NCBI GenBank assembly: GCA_039201605.1
Contig: JBCCRO010000015.1
Location: forward strand, 62,001 to 126,000
Length of the DNA stretch: 64,000 bases
Direction of reading: 5' to 3'
Source: CADEDH01 sp039201605
Lineage (GTDB): Bacteria; Actinomycetota; Acidimicrobiia; Acidimicrobiales; SZUA-35
A program made the translations under genes and the position numbers. This document shows positions 1 through 9,128 of this stretch, in pieces (within the stretch, counting starts at the first letter, position 1; each line of letters begins with the position of its first letter). The notes under the pieces were generated by a model that did not search any database, was not told the origin of the DNA, and worked only from the letters and a program-made list of their open reading frames with translations.

Positions 1-66
1 GAGCTCAACGTAGAGACGGGGTGTGACAACCGGAAGGGGTGTGGCCCGACCCCGGTGACGGTAGCA

Positions 67-80
67 CGAACACCCGTTCG
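67..80. promoter_or_regulatory. LexA (SOS) box
   Basis: The site reads CGAAC-ACCC-GTTCG, a perfect match to the actinobacterial LexA consensus CGAAC-N4-GTTCG. It lies about 45 bases upstream of the lipoprotein gene starting at 126. A weak promoter can be drawn across it: TTCGAT at 77-82, a 17-base spacer, then TATTTC at 100-105. The site could equally serve a divergent gene left of the window. Confidence 0.55.
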
Positions 81-125
81 ATCCCGCCATCCCCGGAGGT
101 ATTTCGAAGGCTCTAGTCTGGAGCC

Positions 126-683
126 GTGGTCGGTCGGGTTCCCCAGCGGTTCAGCAGGCGTTTCAGCGCGTTCGCCGTCACCGTCGTCGCCGCCCTGGCC
201 GTCACCTCGTGCGGCGCGTCGACCCCGGAGCTGACCACCGAGGAGATGCTGGAGAAGCTGGAGGGGCGGCCGCTGACCCCGGCCGAGGTCGACGAGAAGC
301 TGGCGCTCGCCGATCTGCTGTGCGGGTTCGAGAACCGGGTGCTGACCCGGATGTGGGACGACCTCAGCCCCGAGGAGCTCGAGTTCCAGGACTGGGTGTT
401 CGGCCAGCACTGCCCCGACCGCCTCACCGCCTACTCCGCCGCCCGCCCCAACACCGGCACCGCTCCCCCGTCGTCGACCACGACCCTGCCCGGCGAGCCC
501 GAGGCCGACGACGGACCGGGCGACCCCGACGGCTTCTTCAACCTGGGACCGGAGGAGGTGTCGACCGACGGCGGAGGAGGCATCGGCGCCGACAGCGACA
601 CCGGCCCCGACGTTGGGGACGAGGACGACGAGCCGATCACCTCGATCACGGGCACGACGGTTCTCGTCGACGACGACGGCTGA
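126..683 (+). CDS. Putative secreted lipoprotein, function unknown
   Basis: This 185-residue protein starts at GTG and is not recognised as a named family. An arginine-rich N-terminus is followed by a hydrophobic stretch (about residues 15-28) and a lipobox-like VTSC-G, which suggests export and lipid anchoring. Residues 35-105 are acidic with a conserved-looking pair of cysteines, and the last 75 residues are a low-complexity Asp/Gly/Pro/Thr tail typical of actinobacterial cell-surface proteins. A LexA-type box lies just upstream, so DNA-damage control is possible. It converges with the methyltransferase gene at 812. The start codon is not certain because no strong ribosome binding site is visible. 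Confidence 0.6.
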   Translation: MVGRVPQRFSRRFSAFAVTVVAALAVTSCGASTPELTTEEMLEKLEGRPLTPAEVDEKLALADLLCGFENRVLTRMWDDLSPEELEFQDWVFGQHCPDRLTAYSAARPNTGTAPPSSTTTLPGEPEADDGPGDPDGFFNLGPEEVSTDGGGGIGADSDTGPDVGDEDDEPITSITGTTVLVDDDG

Positions 684-811
684 GACCGGCCGACACCGCC
701 ACGACGACCGTCCCGCAGCGCGAGCCCGACACCACCACCGCCGGCGAAGTACCACCGAAGACCGACCGAAACCCTCGAACCCCGGCCACCCCACCCCAGG
801 GGAGCAGGCGC

Positions 812-1609
812 TCAGGCGTCGTCGAGTGGCGCCTGGGCGATGATGAGCTGGGCCGGCAGCCGCCCGGGGGCGCCACCCAGATCCTGGGTCTCGATCACGT
901 CGGCACCGGAGCGGATGACCTGCCACCCGCCGTCGCCGTACCAGCGCTGGGTGTCGGCCTCGCTGAACCCGTGGGGGATGATCCCGGCCTGAACCACCCG
1001 ATGCATCAGCCACGGCAGCCCCGAGGGGGAGTCCTCGCCGTGCTCGAGCATGTACTCCAGGGCCGAGCCGTCGGTGTCGAGCTGGTAGAGGGTGCCCTTG
1101 CGGCCCAGCAGATCGGCGAGGTTGGCCAACAGGGCCGGTCGGTCCTCGTCGAGGATGAGGTGGAAGACCCCCCGCATGTACACGTTGGACGGGCCGAGCT
1201 CGGCGGCAAGGGCCGCCATGCCGTCGGTGTCGAGGGCGTTGAGCACCCGGTAGCTGAGGTTGTCGATCCCCTCGGACTGGGCCCGGGCCAGGTCGACCGC
1301 GGCCTCGCTCACCTCGAGGCCGACCACCGTGTCGAAGTGTCGAGCCAGGAAGCGGGCCCGGCGACCGTTTCCGCACCCGACGTCGACGAAGGGCAGCGAC
1401 CGATCGAGGTGGGGTTCGAGCCGCCGCATGGCGGTCTCGATCTCCTCGTCGTCCTCCTTGTCCCACAGGACGTCGTTCTTCTCGTCGGTCGACGTCGCCC
1501 GGCTCCAGTAGTCGTCCCACTGGCCGGCGTAGTCCTTCGACCCCCGGATCTTGTAGTAGGCGATCCACGGTGCCGCCCGCAGCTGCTTCAGCCTCGTTGT
1601 TGCCCTCAT
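812..1609 (-). CDS. SAM-dependent class I methyltransferase
   Basis: A 265-residue protein with a Rossmann-like SAM-binding fold. Motif I is FVDVGCGNGRRARFLARHF around residues 72-90. An acidic motif II follows at VVGLEVSE, and the later Tyr/Leu-rich strands (YMRGVFHLIL) fit the class I core. The substrate cannot be read from the sequence; small-molecule methylation is a reasonable guess. The ATG at 1609 begins MRATTRLKQL; the reading frame stays open far upstream into the divergent GMC gene, but that part does not look coding. The gap to the divergent GMC gene is 177 bases and probably carries both promoters. Confidence 0.85.
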   Translation of the reverse strand: MRATTRLKQLRAAPWIAYYKIRGSKDYAGQWDDYWSRATSTDEKNDVLWDKEDDEEIETAMRRLEPHLDRSLPFVDVGCGNGRRARFLARHFDTVVGLEVSEAAVDLARAQSEGIDNLSYRVLNALDTDGMAALAAELGPSNVYMRGVFHLILDEDRPALLANLADLLGRKGTLYQLDTDGSALEYMLEHGEDSPSGLPWLMHRVVQAGIIPHGFSEADTQRWYGDGGWQVIRSGADVIETQDLGGAPGRLPAQLIIAQAPLDDA

Positions 1610-1786
1610 GTGGGAACAGTAGTTCAGCCCGATCAACACCGAACAGGGCTGATTGGTTCGACGAGCGCTCGGAGCGGTCGATCCGAATCCCACAGCTCCT
1701 GGAACCTTTGCCCACCCCGCAGTGGCGTTCCGCTCAACGGGCCACGTTCGTTGCGCCAAGGCCGCCATCGATCGAACACTCCGACC

Positions 1787-3298
1787 ATGGCTGATTTCAC
1801 CATCGTTGGAGCAGGTTCCGCAGGCTGCGTGCTGGCGGCACGGCTGGCGGCATCGGGAGCGGAGGTTCTCCTCCTCGAGGCCGGTGGCCCGGACACAAAC
1901 CCGAACATCCACGCACCCGCCGGGGTCGTCGCCCTCTGGGGCAGCGAGGACGACTACGCCTACGTGACGGAGCCGCAGAAGCACTGCGACGACCGACGGA
2001 TCCCGTGGCCCAGGGGCAAGGTCCTCGGTGGCAGTGGATCGTTCAACGGCATGATCTACGTCCGCGGCGTCGCCGAGGACTACGACGCCTGGGAGGCCCA
2101 GGGTGCCGCCGGGTGGGGGTGGCAGGACGTGCTTCCCTACTTCAAGAAGTCGGAGGACTTCAGCCGGGGCGAGAGTGACGAGCACGCCGTCGGCGGCCCG
2201 CTGCACGTCATGGCCGACTTCGAGCCCCACCCGCTGAACGCCGCCTTCCTCGATGCGGCGGCCGAGGTCGGGATCGAGCCCAACGACGACCACAACGTGG
2301 GCTCGCAGGAAGGCGTCGGCCTAACCCACCTCAACATCGTCGAAGGCACCCGTATGCACACGGTCCGGTCCCATCTGCGGCCGGCCATGGCCGCCCATTC
2401 GAACCTGACGGTCAAGACCCACGCCCCCGTCGTCGGCCTCCGGTTCGACGGCACGACCTGCACCGGTGTCACCTACATCCATCACGGTCAGACGCTGACC
2501 GAAACGAGCGGTGAGGTAGTCCTCGCCGGGGGCGCCATCGAGTCGCCGAAGCTGCTGATGCTGTCCGGCGTCGGCCCCTCCGATCACCTGCGCTCGTTCG
2601 GGATCGACGTCGTGGCCGACCTTGCCGGTGTCGGCCAGAACCTCCACGACCACCCCTTGCAGCCGCTGATCTTCACCGCCACCAGGGAGATCCCGCCACC
2701 CCTCGACGGGCTGCACTTCCTCCACACCCACCTCTTCGCCAAGAGCCGCCCCGAGCTCGATCGCTGCGACACCCAGCCGCTCTTCTTCCACGTGCCGACC
2801 TACGAGCCGTGGATGGAGGGCCCGCCGAACGGATTCACGATCATGTCCGGCCTGATACGACCGACCAGCCGAGGTCACCTGGCGCTGGCCTCGACCGATC
2901 CGTCGGCGGCGCCGCTTCTCGACCCGAACTACCTGGCGACGTCGGAGGACGTCGACGCCCTGTTGTTCTCCTACGAGCAGTGTGAGGCGATCGGGCGGGC
3001 CCCGGCCCTGGCCGAGGAGTGGGGGGCCAAGCCGATCTTCCCCGACGAGAACGTCACCGACCGCGACAATAAAGTCGCCTGGATACGCAAGACGGTCGGG
3101 ACCTATCACCACATGGTCGGGACATGCCGGATGGGTGTGGACGAGGGTGCGGTGGTCGACCCCCTGCTCCGGGTCCGGGGCGTCGACGGACTACGTGTGG
3201 TCGATGCCTCGATCATGCCCGAGATCACCTCGGGCAATACGAATGCGCCGACGATCATGATCGCCGAGCGGGCGGCCGACCTGGTGCTCGACGGCTGA
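1787..3298 (+). CDS. GMC family FAD-dependent oxidoreductase (choline dehydrogenase-like)
   Basis: A 503-residue flavoprotein of the glucose-methanol-choline family, which oxidises alcohols to aldehydes or ketones. The FAD dinucleotide-binding motif VGAGSAGCVLAARL is at the extreme N-terminus, followed by the acidic E of LLLEAGG. The family signature PRGKVLGGSGSFNGMIYVRG lies near residues 78-97. The C-terminal catalytic elements are YHHMVGTCRMG and the SGNTNAPTIMIAERAAD segment. The length fits the family's usual 500-560. The ATG at 1787 directly precedes the FAD motif, so upstream in-frame sequence is not needed. The substrate is unknown; choline is only one possibility, and no betaine genes are nearby. 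Confidence 0.9.
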   Translation: MADFTIVGAGSAGCVLAARLAASGAEVLLLEAGGPDTNPNIHAPAGVVALWGSEDDYAYVTEPQKHCDDRRIPWPRGKVLGGSGSFNGMIYVRGVAEDYDAWEAQGAAGWGWQDVLPYFKKSEDFSRGESDEHAVGGPLHVMADFEPHPLNAAFLDAAAEVGIEPNDDHNVGSQEGVGLTHLNIVEGTRMHTVRSHLRPAMAAHSNLTVKTHAPVVGLRFDGTTCTGVTYIHHGQTLTETSGEVVLAGGAIESPKLLMLSGVGPSDHLRSFGIDVVADLAGVGQNLHDHPLQPLIFTATREIPPPLDGLHFLHTHLFAKSRPELDRCDTQPLFFHVPTYEPWMEGPPNGFTIMSGLIRPTSRGHLALASTDPSAAPLLDPNYLATSEDVDALLFSYEQCEAIGRAPALAEEWGAKPIFPDENVTDRDNKVAWIRKTVGTYHHMVGTCRMGVDEGAVVDPLLRVRGVDGLRVVDASIMPEITSGNTNAPTIMIAERAADLVLDG

Positions 3299-3361
3299 GT
3301 CAAGGGGGCGAGACGGCACGCGTCGACGGGTCGATCGACGACCGCCTACCCGCTCGGCCCC

Positions 3362-3961
3362 TCAGCGCCTCGAACCTCGCCAGGCGTCGGCGGTCAGGCG
3401 GTACATCACGTGACGGCGGAGGGGGTCGTCGACGGCCAACAGCGGGTGGTCGAAGTCGTCGGCCGGGTCGTGCCCGAGGCCGATCTTGGTCATCACGCCC
3501 CGGGACGGCTCGTTGCCGACGGCGGTGAAGGACACGATCTCGCCGAGGCCGCCCCGCTCGAAGCCGTCGGCCAGCGACACCCGGGCGGCCTCGGTGGCGT
3601 ACCCCCGGCCCCAGCTCCAGCGGGCCAGACGCCAACCGATCTCGACCGCCGGGGTGAACGGGGCGTCGAACGTGGCCGGCGCCAGACCGACGAAGCCGGC
3701 GAAACGACCGGCGTCGGGCTCGTCGCCGGTGGGTTCCACCACCCACAACCCGTAGCCCAGCTCGTCGAACCACGGCTCGTGGATATCCACCGAGGCGTCG
3801 CTCTCGGCCCGGGTCTGCGTGCTCGGGAAGTACCGACGCACCTCGGGGTCGGCGTTGAGGGCGGCGAAGGGTTCCCGATCCTCGGGCCTCCAGCGACGGA
3901 GAAGCAGGCGTTCGGTGTGCAGCGTCGCCGGCGCCGGGGTCGACACGGTGACGGGATCCAC
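3362..3961 (-). CDS. GNAT family N-acetyltransferase (RimJ/RimL type)
   Basis: A 199-residue acetyltransferase. The N-terminus LHTERLLLRRWRPEDREPF is the typical opening of RimJ/RimL-like GNATs, and the acetyl-CoA site is visible as IGWRLARWSWGRGYATEAA (about residues 108-126), with a following segment rich in Gly and Val. Such enzymes acetylate protein N-termini, amino acids or small amines; the substrate cannot be inferred here. It lies 17 bases downstream of ilvE on the same strand and probably ends that transcription unit. Confidence 0.85.
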   Translation of the reverse strand: MDPVTVSTPAPATLHTERLLLRRWRPEDREPFAALNADPEVRRYFPSTQTRAESDASVDIHEPWFDELGYGLWVVEPTGDEPDAGRFAGFVGLAPATFDAPFTPAVEIGWRLARWSWGRGYATEAARVSLADGFERGGLGEIVSFTAVGNEPSRGVMTKIGLGHDPADDFDHPLLAVDDPLRRHVMYRLTADAWRGSRR

Positions 3962-3978
3962 GGGTCGAGGTGGGGGTC

Positions 3979-5001
3979 TCAGCCGGCGACGGGGGTGAGC
4001 CAGCCGTAGGGGTCGGGCACCTTGCCGAGCTGGATGTCGGTCAGGCCCTCCCGCAGGCGCAGGGTGTTGGCCCCGGGCTGCCCGTCGCCGACGGTGAGCT
4101 TCTCGTCGGCGATGGTGATGGTGCCGACGGGGGCCACGACGGCGGCGGTACCCGAGAGGAAGGCCTCGCCGTGGTCGACCCAGGCCCGCAGCTCGTCGAG
4201 GGGGACCGGCCGCTCCTCGATCGTGTAGCCCAGGTCGCCGGCGAGGCGGATCACCGAATCGCGGGTGACGCCGTGGAGGAACGACTCGTCGAGCTGGCGG
4301 GTGATCAGGCGGTCGTCGTCGACGAGGAAGAAGTTCGAGGCACCGGTCTCGGTCAGGTCGTCGCCGGTGGCGAACAACACCTGATCGGCCACGTGGTCGC
4401 GCTTGGCGTCGAGGGTGGGACCGAGCGCCATCACGTAGTTGGCCCCGCTCTTGATCATGCCGAACTGGGGCGTGGTGCGGGGGATGGTGGTCTCGACGTA
4501 GATCGACAGGGGCCGGACACCACCGGGGAAGTAGTCGCCGACCGGCGAGTTGATCACGTAGAGGTAGGCCGAGTCGCTGGGGGCGGCGGCGGCACCGATG
4601 TTGAGCAGCGTGCCGATGAGGGTGGGGCGGATGTAGAGCGAGCCCGGGGCGTCGGGGGTGGCCGAGGCGTTGGCCTCGACGGCGTCGACGATCATCTCCG
4701 ACACCAGCTCCGCGGTGGGCGGTGACATCGACAGCTTGGCCACGCTCTGCACCATGCGGGCGGCGTGATCCGGCAGGCGGAAGATGGCGAGGGAGCCATC
4801 GGCCTGGCGGTGGGCCTTCAGCCCCTCGAAACAGGCGCTGGCGTAGTGGAACACATGGGTACCGGGATGGAGCGAGAAGTTCTCCAGCGGTACCGCCTTC
4901 CCCGGGTAGTCGTAGACGCCGTCCTGCATGGTGGCCAGCGTCATGTGGTCGGCGAAGAGCGAGCCGAACGGGGCGGAGAAGGGGTCGGTGTTCTCGGTCA
5001 C
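3979..5001 (-). CDS. ilvE: Branched-chain amino acid aminotransferase
   Basis: A 340-residue class IV PLP aminotransferase. It reversibly transfers the amino group between Leu/Ile/Val and 2-oxoglutarate in the cytoplasm, the last step of branched-chain amino acid synthesis. Recognisable parts are HYASACFEGLKAHR near the N-terminus, RPTLIGT, and MIKSGANYVMA, which holds the PLP lysine. The GASNFFLV and HGVTRDSVIRLA segments bind the cofactor phosphate. I chose the GTG at 5001, giving VTENTDPFSAPFG; an in-frame extension to 5073 would add an arginine-rich non-homologous leader. It is 198 bases downstream of cinA on the same strand, followed closely by the GNAT gene. Confidence 0.92.
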   Translation of the reverse strand: MTENTDPFSAPFGSLFADHMTLATMQDGVYDYPGKAVPLENFSLHPGTHVFHYASACFEGLKAHRQADGSLAIFRLPDHAARMVQSVAKLSMSPPTAELVSEMIVDAVEANASATPDAPGSLYIRPTLIGTLLNIGAAAAPSDSAYLYVINSPVGDYFPGGVRPLSIYVETTIPRTTPQFGMIKSGANYVMALGPTLDAKRDHVADQVLFATGDDLTETGASNFFLVDDDRLITRQLDESFLHGVTRDSVIRLAGDLGYTIEERPVPLDELRAWVDHGEAFLSGTAAVVAPVGTITIADEKLTVGDGQPGANTLRLREGLTDIQLGKVPDPYGWLTPVAG

Positions 5002-5199
5002 GCCCCTAGTTCTACCCGCCCGACGGCCGCACCGTCGACAGGGTTGGGCGAAGGCGGCGACGGCGGAGACCAATGTGCCGCAATCGGCCTGGTGACGAAC
5101 GATCGGTCACTCCGCCCCCGGGCGGCGGGCCGCGCCGTCGACGCCGGCGATCGGCGGCCGGACCGGCCGCGCCCGGCCCACCGGCCGGCGGGCGCCCCG

Positions 5200-6396
5200 C
5201 TACAGGCCGCGGCGGAGCAGATCGAGGAGGGAGATGGCGGAGAACTGCCGGATGCGCTCCCGGTCTCCGGGGAGCGTGACGGTGTGGGCCAGCTGCTTGT
5301 CGGGGGTGATGGCGGCCAGACACATCGTGCCCGGGGCCAGATCGCCGACCGGGTCGGGGCCGGCAACACCGGTGGCGGCCAGGCCGATGTCGGCGGAGAA
5401 CATCTGCCGCACCTCCTCGGCCAGAGCGAGGGAGGTGTCCTCCGAGATCATGTCGGCCGGGCCGGGCCCCATCACCACGCCGCCCCGGAACACCTCCTCG
5501 GAACCGAGGGCCGCCGTGAGCCGACCGGCGACGTAGCCGCCGGTGACCGTCTCGGCCACCGCCAGGGTGAGGCCCCGCGCCCCCAGGGTCCGGGTGAGGA
5601 CGGCCTCCATGTTGTCGTCGTCGAGACCGAAGACCAGATCGCCGAGCAGGCCTCGGAGGACGGTCTCCTCGGCATCGAGGACGGCGGTGGCGGCCGACTC
5701 GTCCGGGGCCTTGGCCGTCACCCGGACCTTGATCCCCTCCACCCCGCTGGCCAGGAAGGCCAGCGTCGGATTGCCGGCGTCGTCCAGCTCGGTGATCCGG
5801 TCGGCCAGCCGCTCGGCCAGTGCCGACTCGGCCAGGCCCCAGGTGCGCAACACCCGGCTGCGGATCACGGCCTTGGTCCCCGACCGCTCGATCAGGTCGC
5901 CGATGATGGTCTCGGTCACCATCGTCTTCATCTCGTAGGGCACGCCGGGCACGGCGTAGATCACCTTGTCGCCCACCGGGCAGATCAGGCCCGGCGCCGT
6001 CCCCGGCTGCTGGGGGACGACCGAGGCCCCGACGGGGACCATGGCCTGCCGCAGGTTGTTGTCCGGCATCTCCCGCCCCCGGGACCGGAACATCTCGCGG
6101 ATCCGCTCGGCGATGGCGTCGTCCATGACCAGCTCGGCCCCCATGAGGGCGGCGATGGTCTCCCGGGTCAGGTCGTCCTGGGTCGGTCCGAGGCCACCGC
6201 AGCAGATCACGGCGTCGCTGCGCTCCAGGGCCAGGGTGAGCACCTCGGTCATCCGCTCCGGGTTGTCGCCCACCTTGGTCTGGTAGTGGGAGTCGAGGCC
6301 GGCCAGGGCCAGGTGCTCGCCGATCCACGAGGAGTTGGTGTCGACGATTTGGCCGAGCAGCAGTTCGGTGCCGATGGCGACGACTTCTACGCGCAA
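5200..6396 (-). CDS. cinA: CinA-like protein with MoCF-type N-domain and degenerate amidase-like C-domain
   Basis: A 398-residue protein of the competence/damage-inducible CinA family. The N-terminal domain (residues 1-170) is the molybdopterin-binding-like COG1058 fold, with AIGTELLLGQIVDTNSSWIG and ICCGGLGPTQDDLTRE. The C-terminal domain (about 240-398) corresponds to nicotinamide mononucleotide deamidase PncC. The GVAGP motif is present, but the usual AES-TGG is AETVTGG, and the usual YSNxxK segment is replaced by GPGPAD. Catalytic Tyr and Lys therefore appear to be missing. The position downstream of pgsA and rimO is the standard actinobacterial one. Whether it still deamidates NMN is doubtful. 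Confidence 0.88.
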   Translation of the reverse strand: MRVEVVAIGTELLLGQIVDTNSSWIGEHLALAGLDSHYQTKVGDNPERMTEVLTLALERSDAVICCGGLGPTQDDLTRETIAALMGAELVMDDAIAERIREMFRSRGREMPDNNLRQAMVPVGASVVPQQPGTAPGLICPVGDKVIYAVPGVPYEMKTMVTETIIGDLIERSGTKAVIRSRVLRTWGLAESALAERLADRITELDDAGNPTLAFLASGVEGIKVRVTAKAPDESAATAVLDAEETVLRGLLGDLVFGLDDDNMEAVLTRTLGARGLTLAVAETVTGGYVAGRLTAALGSEEVFRGGVVMGPGPADMISEDTSLALAEEVRQMFSADIGLAATGVAGPDPVGDLAPGTMCLAAITPDKQLAHTVTLPGDRERIRQFSAISLLDLLRRGL

Positions 6397-6451
6397 GGTG
6401 ATCTCCGGTTCAGGGGTCGACGGGGGCTGGGGGCCGGCGGTTGGGAGCCGG

Positions 6452-8506
6452 CTAGAGGGGTTGCACGTCGATGGCGGCGAGGACCGGCAACAGCAGGTCG
6501 TCGATCTGCTGCTCGACCTCGGGCTCGGCCGTGACGAGGAGAACGTAGACCGGAAAGCCGTTGATCGTCGTGTCGTAGACCTCGGCCGCCAGACCGTCGT
6601 TGGTCCCCTGCCGGTAGTTCCAGGCCCGACCGCCCGGTCCGGGCACCCGGGCGCCCTCGTCGAGGGTGATGCCGATCACGCCGGCCAGGTAGTCGTCGAC
6701 CAGGGGGGCGAGGTTGTCGTTGCCCGCCAGCTGGAAGAAGAGGGTCGAATCGAGCAGCGACTCCTGGCGGTAGAAATCGCCGAGCAGATCGCCCTGCTCC
6801 CAGCCGCTGGGGCGGACGCCGGTCAGCTCGGCCCCGAACCCGGTGTCGTAGCTGAAGTCCTCCAGATCGACCGCCGGTGGGGCGCCGAGGAAGGTGACGG
6901 CCCCGTCGTCGAAGCAGGAGGCGTCGGGCTCGGTGGCCGGATCGTCGAGGAAGGACCGGACGATCCCCATGCCGCACTCGCCGGGGCTGACCCCGTGGGA
7001 GTCGAACGGGGCGACGACGAGGAAGCTGTTCTCCAGAGTCTCGGCCGCCTGCTCGGCCCACGACACCGGGGTGACGGGGTCGAACCCGCCCGCCATGACC
7101 AGGGTCGGGATGTCGCTCACCACGGCGTCGTTGGACCCGGCGGGCGGGGTGCCGGCGCCGAAGGCCTCACAGGTGCCGAAGGCGCTGGAGCCGTTGTTTG
7201 AGGCGAAGTCGAAGGTCTCGTCGAGGCCGAAGGGGTCGGCCGGCATGGCCGCCGCCACCTCGGCCGGGTCGGCGAACACGATCTCCTCGTTGCACTCGAT
7301 GGCGTAGAACATGCCGTCGGTGAAGAACGGCTCGTTGGTCCGCTGCTGCGAGAGGTACGAGGCGACGGCGTCGGTGTCGCCGTCCTCCAGCTCGGCCACC
7401 AGCTCGGGCAGGTCGGTGAACCAGTAGGGCGAGTACAGGGCCTGGGTCAGGATGCCGACGATGGTGTCGCCCTCGACGAACACGTCGTCGCTGGTGCCGC
7501 TGAGGAAGTCCTGCACCTCGACCTGCACCGGGTCCGCCTCGAAGGTCTGGACCACGTCGATCAGGCGCTGGCCGAGATCGCCCTCGGCGGCGCAGGCCGG
7601 CTCGGCGGCGCAGGCCGCCACCACGGCGTCGAAGCTGTTGAGGAAGGTCTGGGGGTTGTCCCGGACCGAGTCGACGGCCTGGGGGAAGACCGAGTCGATG
7701 ATGGCGGTGCGGACCCCGTCGGGGTGCTGGCGCATCACCTCGAGGGCCAGCTTGGTGCCGTACGAGATGCCGAGCAGGTTCCACTGTTCGTAGCCGAGGG
7801 CGATGCGGACGGCCTCGATGTCGTGGGCGTTGTTGACGGTGTGGAAGGCGTCGAGGTCGATCCCCTCGGCCTCGAGCCGGGCCCGACAGTCCCGCAGGCT
7901 CTCGTGGAACAGCTCGGTGACCTCGTCGTTGCTCTGCCCGGGGCTGTCCTCCAACTCCCGCTGGAGGGCGGTCACCTCGTCGCAGCTCATGTCGGGCTCG
8001 GACAGCCCGGCGCCACGCTGGTCGAGCAGGATCAGGTCGCCCCGTTCGAGGAGGGGCTGGATCAGGTCGCCGTTGACGAAGCGGGCGGTCTCCAGGGCGT
8101 GGCCGCCGGGCCCGCCTTCGAGGTAGACGACGGGGTCGGCCGCCGGGTTCGCGACCGGACTGCTGAACACGGCGACGGCGATCTCGATCGAGCCCTCGCC
8201 GGTGGCCCAGTCGACGGGGACGGCCACCGTGCCGCAGCGCGGGCTGGTGTCGAGCGGGGCCTCGAAGCCGCACGGGCCGTCGACGAAGCGGGCGTCGACC
8301 ACCACCTGCTCGACCGCCTCGGCGGCGTCGCCGGTGTCGGTGTCGGCCCCGTCGACCTGGGTGCTCGGGGTGTCGTCCCCGCCATCGGCGCCCTCGTCAT
8401 CATCGCCGAAGATCGGGGCACAGGCCGCCGCCACCAGGGCGAAGACGGCCAGCAGCAGAAGAAAGCGGGCGGACGGGCCCGCCGCCCCGCTCGGTGATTG
8501 ACGCAC
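6452..8506 (-). CDS. Secreted alpha/beta-hydrolase lipoprotein, tripeptidyl-aminopeptidase (TAP) type
   Basis: A 684-residue exported serine hydrolase. A GTG start at 8506 is supported by GGAGG seven bases upstream. It is followed by a hydrophobic signal segment and the lipobox VAAAC, then an acidic Asp/Gly linker. The catalytic domain shows an oxyanion-like YLEGGPGG, a nucleophile elbow GISYGTK, an acid in VMAGGFDPVTP and a histidine in DSHGVSPGEC. The TAP-like C-terminal lid carries the last two. About 180 further residues form an uncharacterised C-terminal domain. Relatives release tripeptides from peptide N-termini or hydrolyse small esters. It sits between pgsA and cinA. Confidence 0.87.
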   Translation of the reverse strand: MRQSPSGAAGPSARFLLLLAVFALVAAACAPIFGDDDEGADGGDDTPSTQVDGADTDTGDAAEAVEQVVVDARFVDGPCGFEAPLDTSPRCGTVAVPVDWATGEGSIEIAVAVFSSPVANPAADPVVYLEGGPGGHALETARFVNGDLIQPLLERGDLILLDQRGAGLSEPDMSCDEVTALQRELEDSPGQSNDEVTELFHESLRDCRARLEAEGIDLDAFHTVNNAHDIEAVRIALGYEQWNLLGISYGTKLALEVMRQHPDGVRTAIIDSVFPQAVDSVRDNPQTFLNSFDAVVAACAAEPACAAEGDLGQRLIDVVQTFEADPVQVEVQDFLSGTSDDVFVEGDTIVGILTQALYSPYWFTDLPELVAELEDGDTDAVASYLSQQRTNEPFFTDGMFYAIECNEEIVFADPAEVAAAMPADPFGLDETFDFASNNGSSAFGTCEAFGAGTPPAGSNDAVVSDIPTLVMAGGFDPVTPVSWAEQAAETLENSFLVVAPFDSHGVSPGECGMGIVRSFLDDPATEPDASCFDDGAVTFLGAPPAVDLEDFSYDTGFGAELTGVRPSGWEQGDLLGDFYRQESLLDSTLFFQLAGNDNLAPLVDDYLAGVIGITLDEGARVPGPGGRAWNYRQGTNDGLAAEVYDTTINGFPVYVLLVTAEPEVEQQIDDLLLPVLAAIDVQPL

Positions 8507-8549
8507 AGCGAACCTCCGGGTTCGGGAACCAGTTCGAGGTGGCCGCAAC

Positions 8550-9128
8550 CTAGCGCACGCCGGTGGTTCGGAGGGCGTCGCGTCCATCGAGGACGTACTG
8601 CATCCCGCTCACCACCGTGAAGGCCACGGCAACCCACAACAGAACGTCGGCGACCCGGGGGTAGTCCTCGAGCGGCGGGCACATGGCGGCGGCCAGCGCC
8701 ACCCCCTGGACGAGGGTCTTGTACTTGGCCGACTGCCGGGCCGGGATGGCGAGCCCCTGGCGGCTCCAATACGAGCGGTAGGCCTGGATCCCCACCTCCC
8801 GAACGGCGATGATCGCCATCGGGATCCAGCTGAAGCGACCGATCGAGACGAGGGCGAAGCCGACCAGGAGGACGACGACCTTGTCGGCCAGCGGGTCGAG
8901 GAAGGCGCCGAGCCGGGTCGGGGTGGCCCGGCGGGCCAGCGATCCGTCGATCACGTCGGTGGCGCCCAGGGCCCACCCGATCCAGAAGGTCAGCCACCAC
9001 GGGTTCTGGTAGAGGACGAGCAGGGCCAGGACCGGGGCGAAGGCGAAGCGGAAGATCGTCAGCGAGTTTGCGGCGAGCGCCCAGCGGGACGACCCGAGGA
9101 GGGGCAGGGTGCCCGTGCTCTCGGTCAT
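8550..9128 (-). CDS. pgsA: CDP-diacylglycerol-glycerol-3-phosphate 3-phosphatidyltransferase
   Basis: A 192-residue integral membrane enzyme. It makes phosphatidylglycerol phosphate from CDP-diacylglycerol and glycerol 3-phosphate, the committed step of anionic phospholipid synthesis. The CDP-alcohol phosphotransferase motif is complete, running from DVIDG through LARR to GAFLDPLADK (D-x2-DG-x2-AR-x8-G-x3-D-x3-D), and about five hydrophobic segments follow. The ATG at 9128 shares an ATGA overlap with the stop of rimO, which fixes the start and implies translational coupling. The place between rimO and cinA supports the pgsA assignment over other CDP-alcohol transferases. Confidence 0.9.
   Translation of the reverse strand: MTESTGTLPLLGSSRWALAANSLTIFRFAFAPVLALLVLYQNPWWLTFWIGWALGATDVIDGSLARRATPTRLGAFLDPLADKVVVLLVGFALVSIGRFSWIPMAIIAVREVGIQAYRSYWSRQGLAIPARQSAKYKTLVQGVALAAAMCPPLEDYPRVADVLLWVAVAFTVVSGMQYVLDGRDALRTTGVR

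Noticed and set aside
60..100. tRNA T-loop-like stretch CCGTTCGATCCCG
   Set aside because: The flanking bases do not form a T-stem or acceptor stem and no anticodon arm is upstream; a LexA box explains the symmetry better.
209..1786. Upstream extension of the GMC oxidoreductase frame
   Set aside because: Arg/Pro-rich translation overlapping the lipoprotein and methyltransferase genes; the FAD motif starts at the ATG at 1787.
4765..6534. Long open frame on the plus strand opposite cinA and ilvE
   Set aside because: It is the high-GC antisense shadow of cinA and ilvE; its residues are Gly/Arg/His-rich without any domain.
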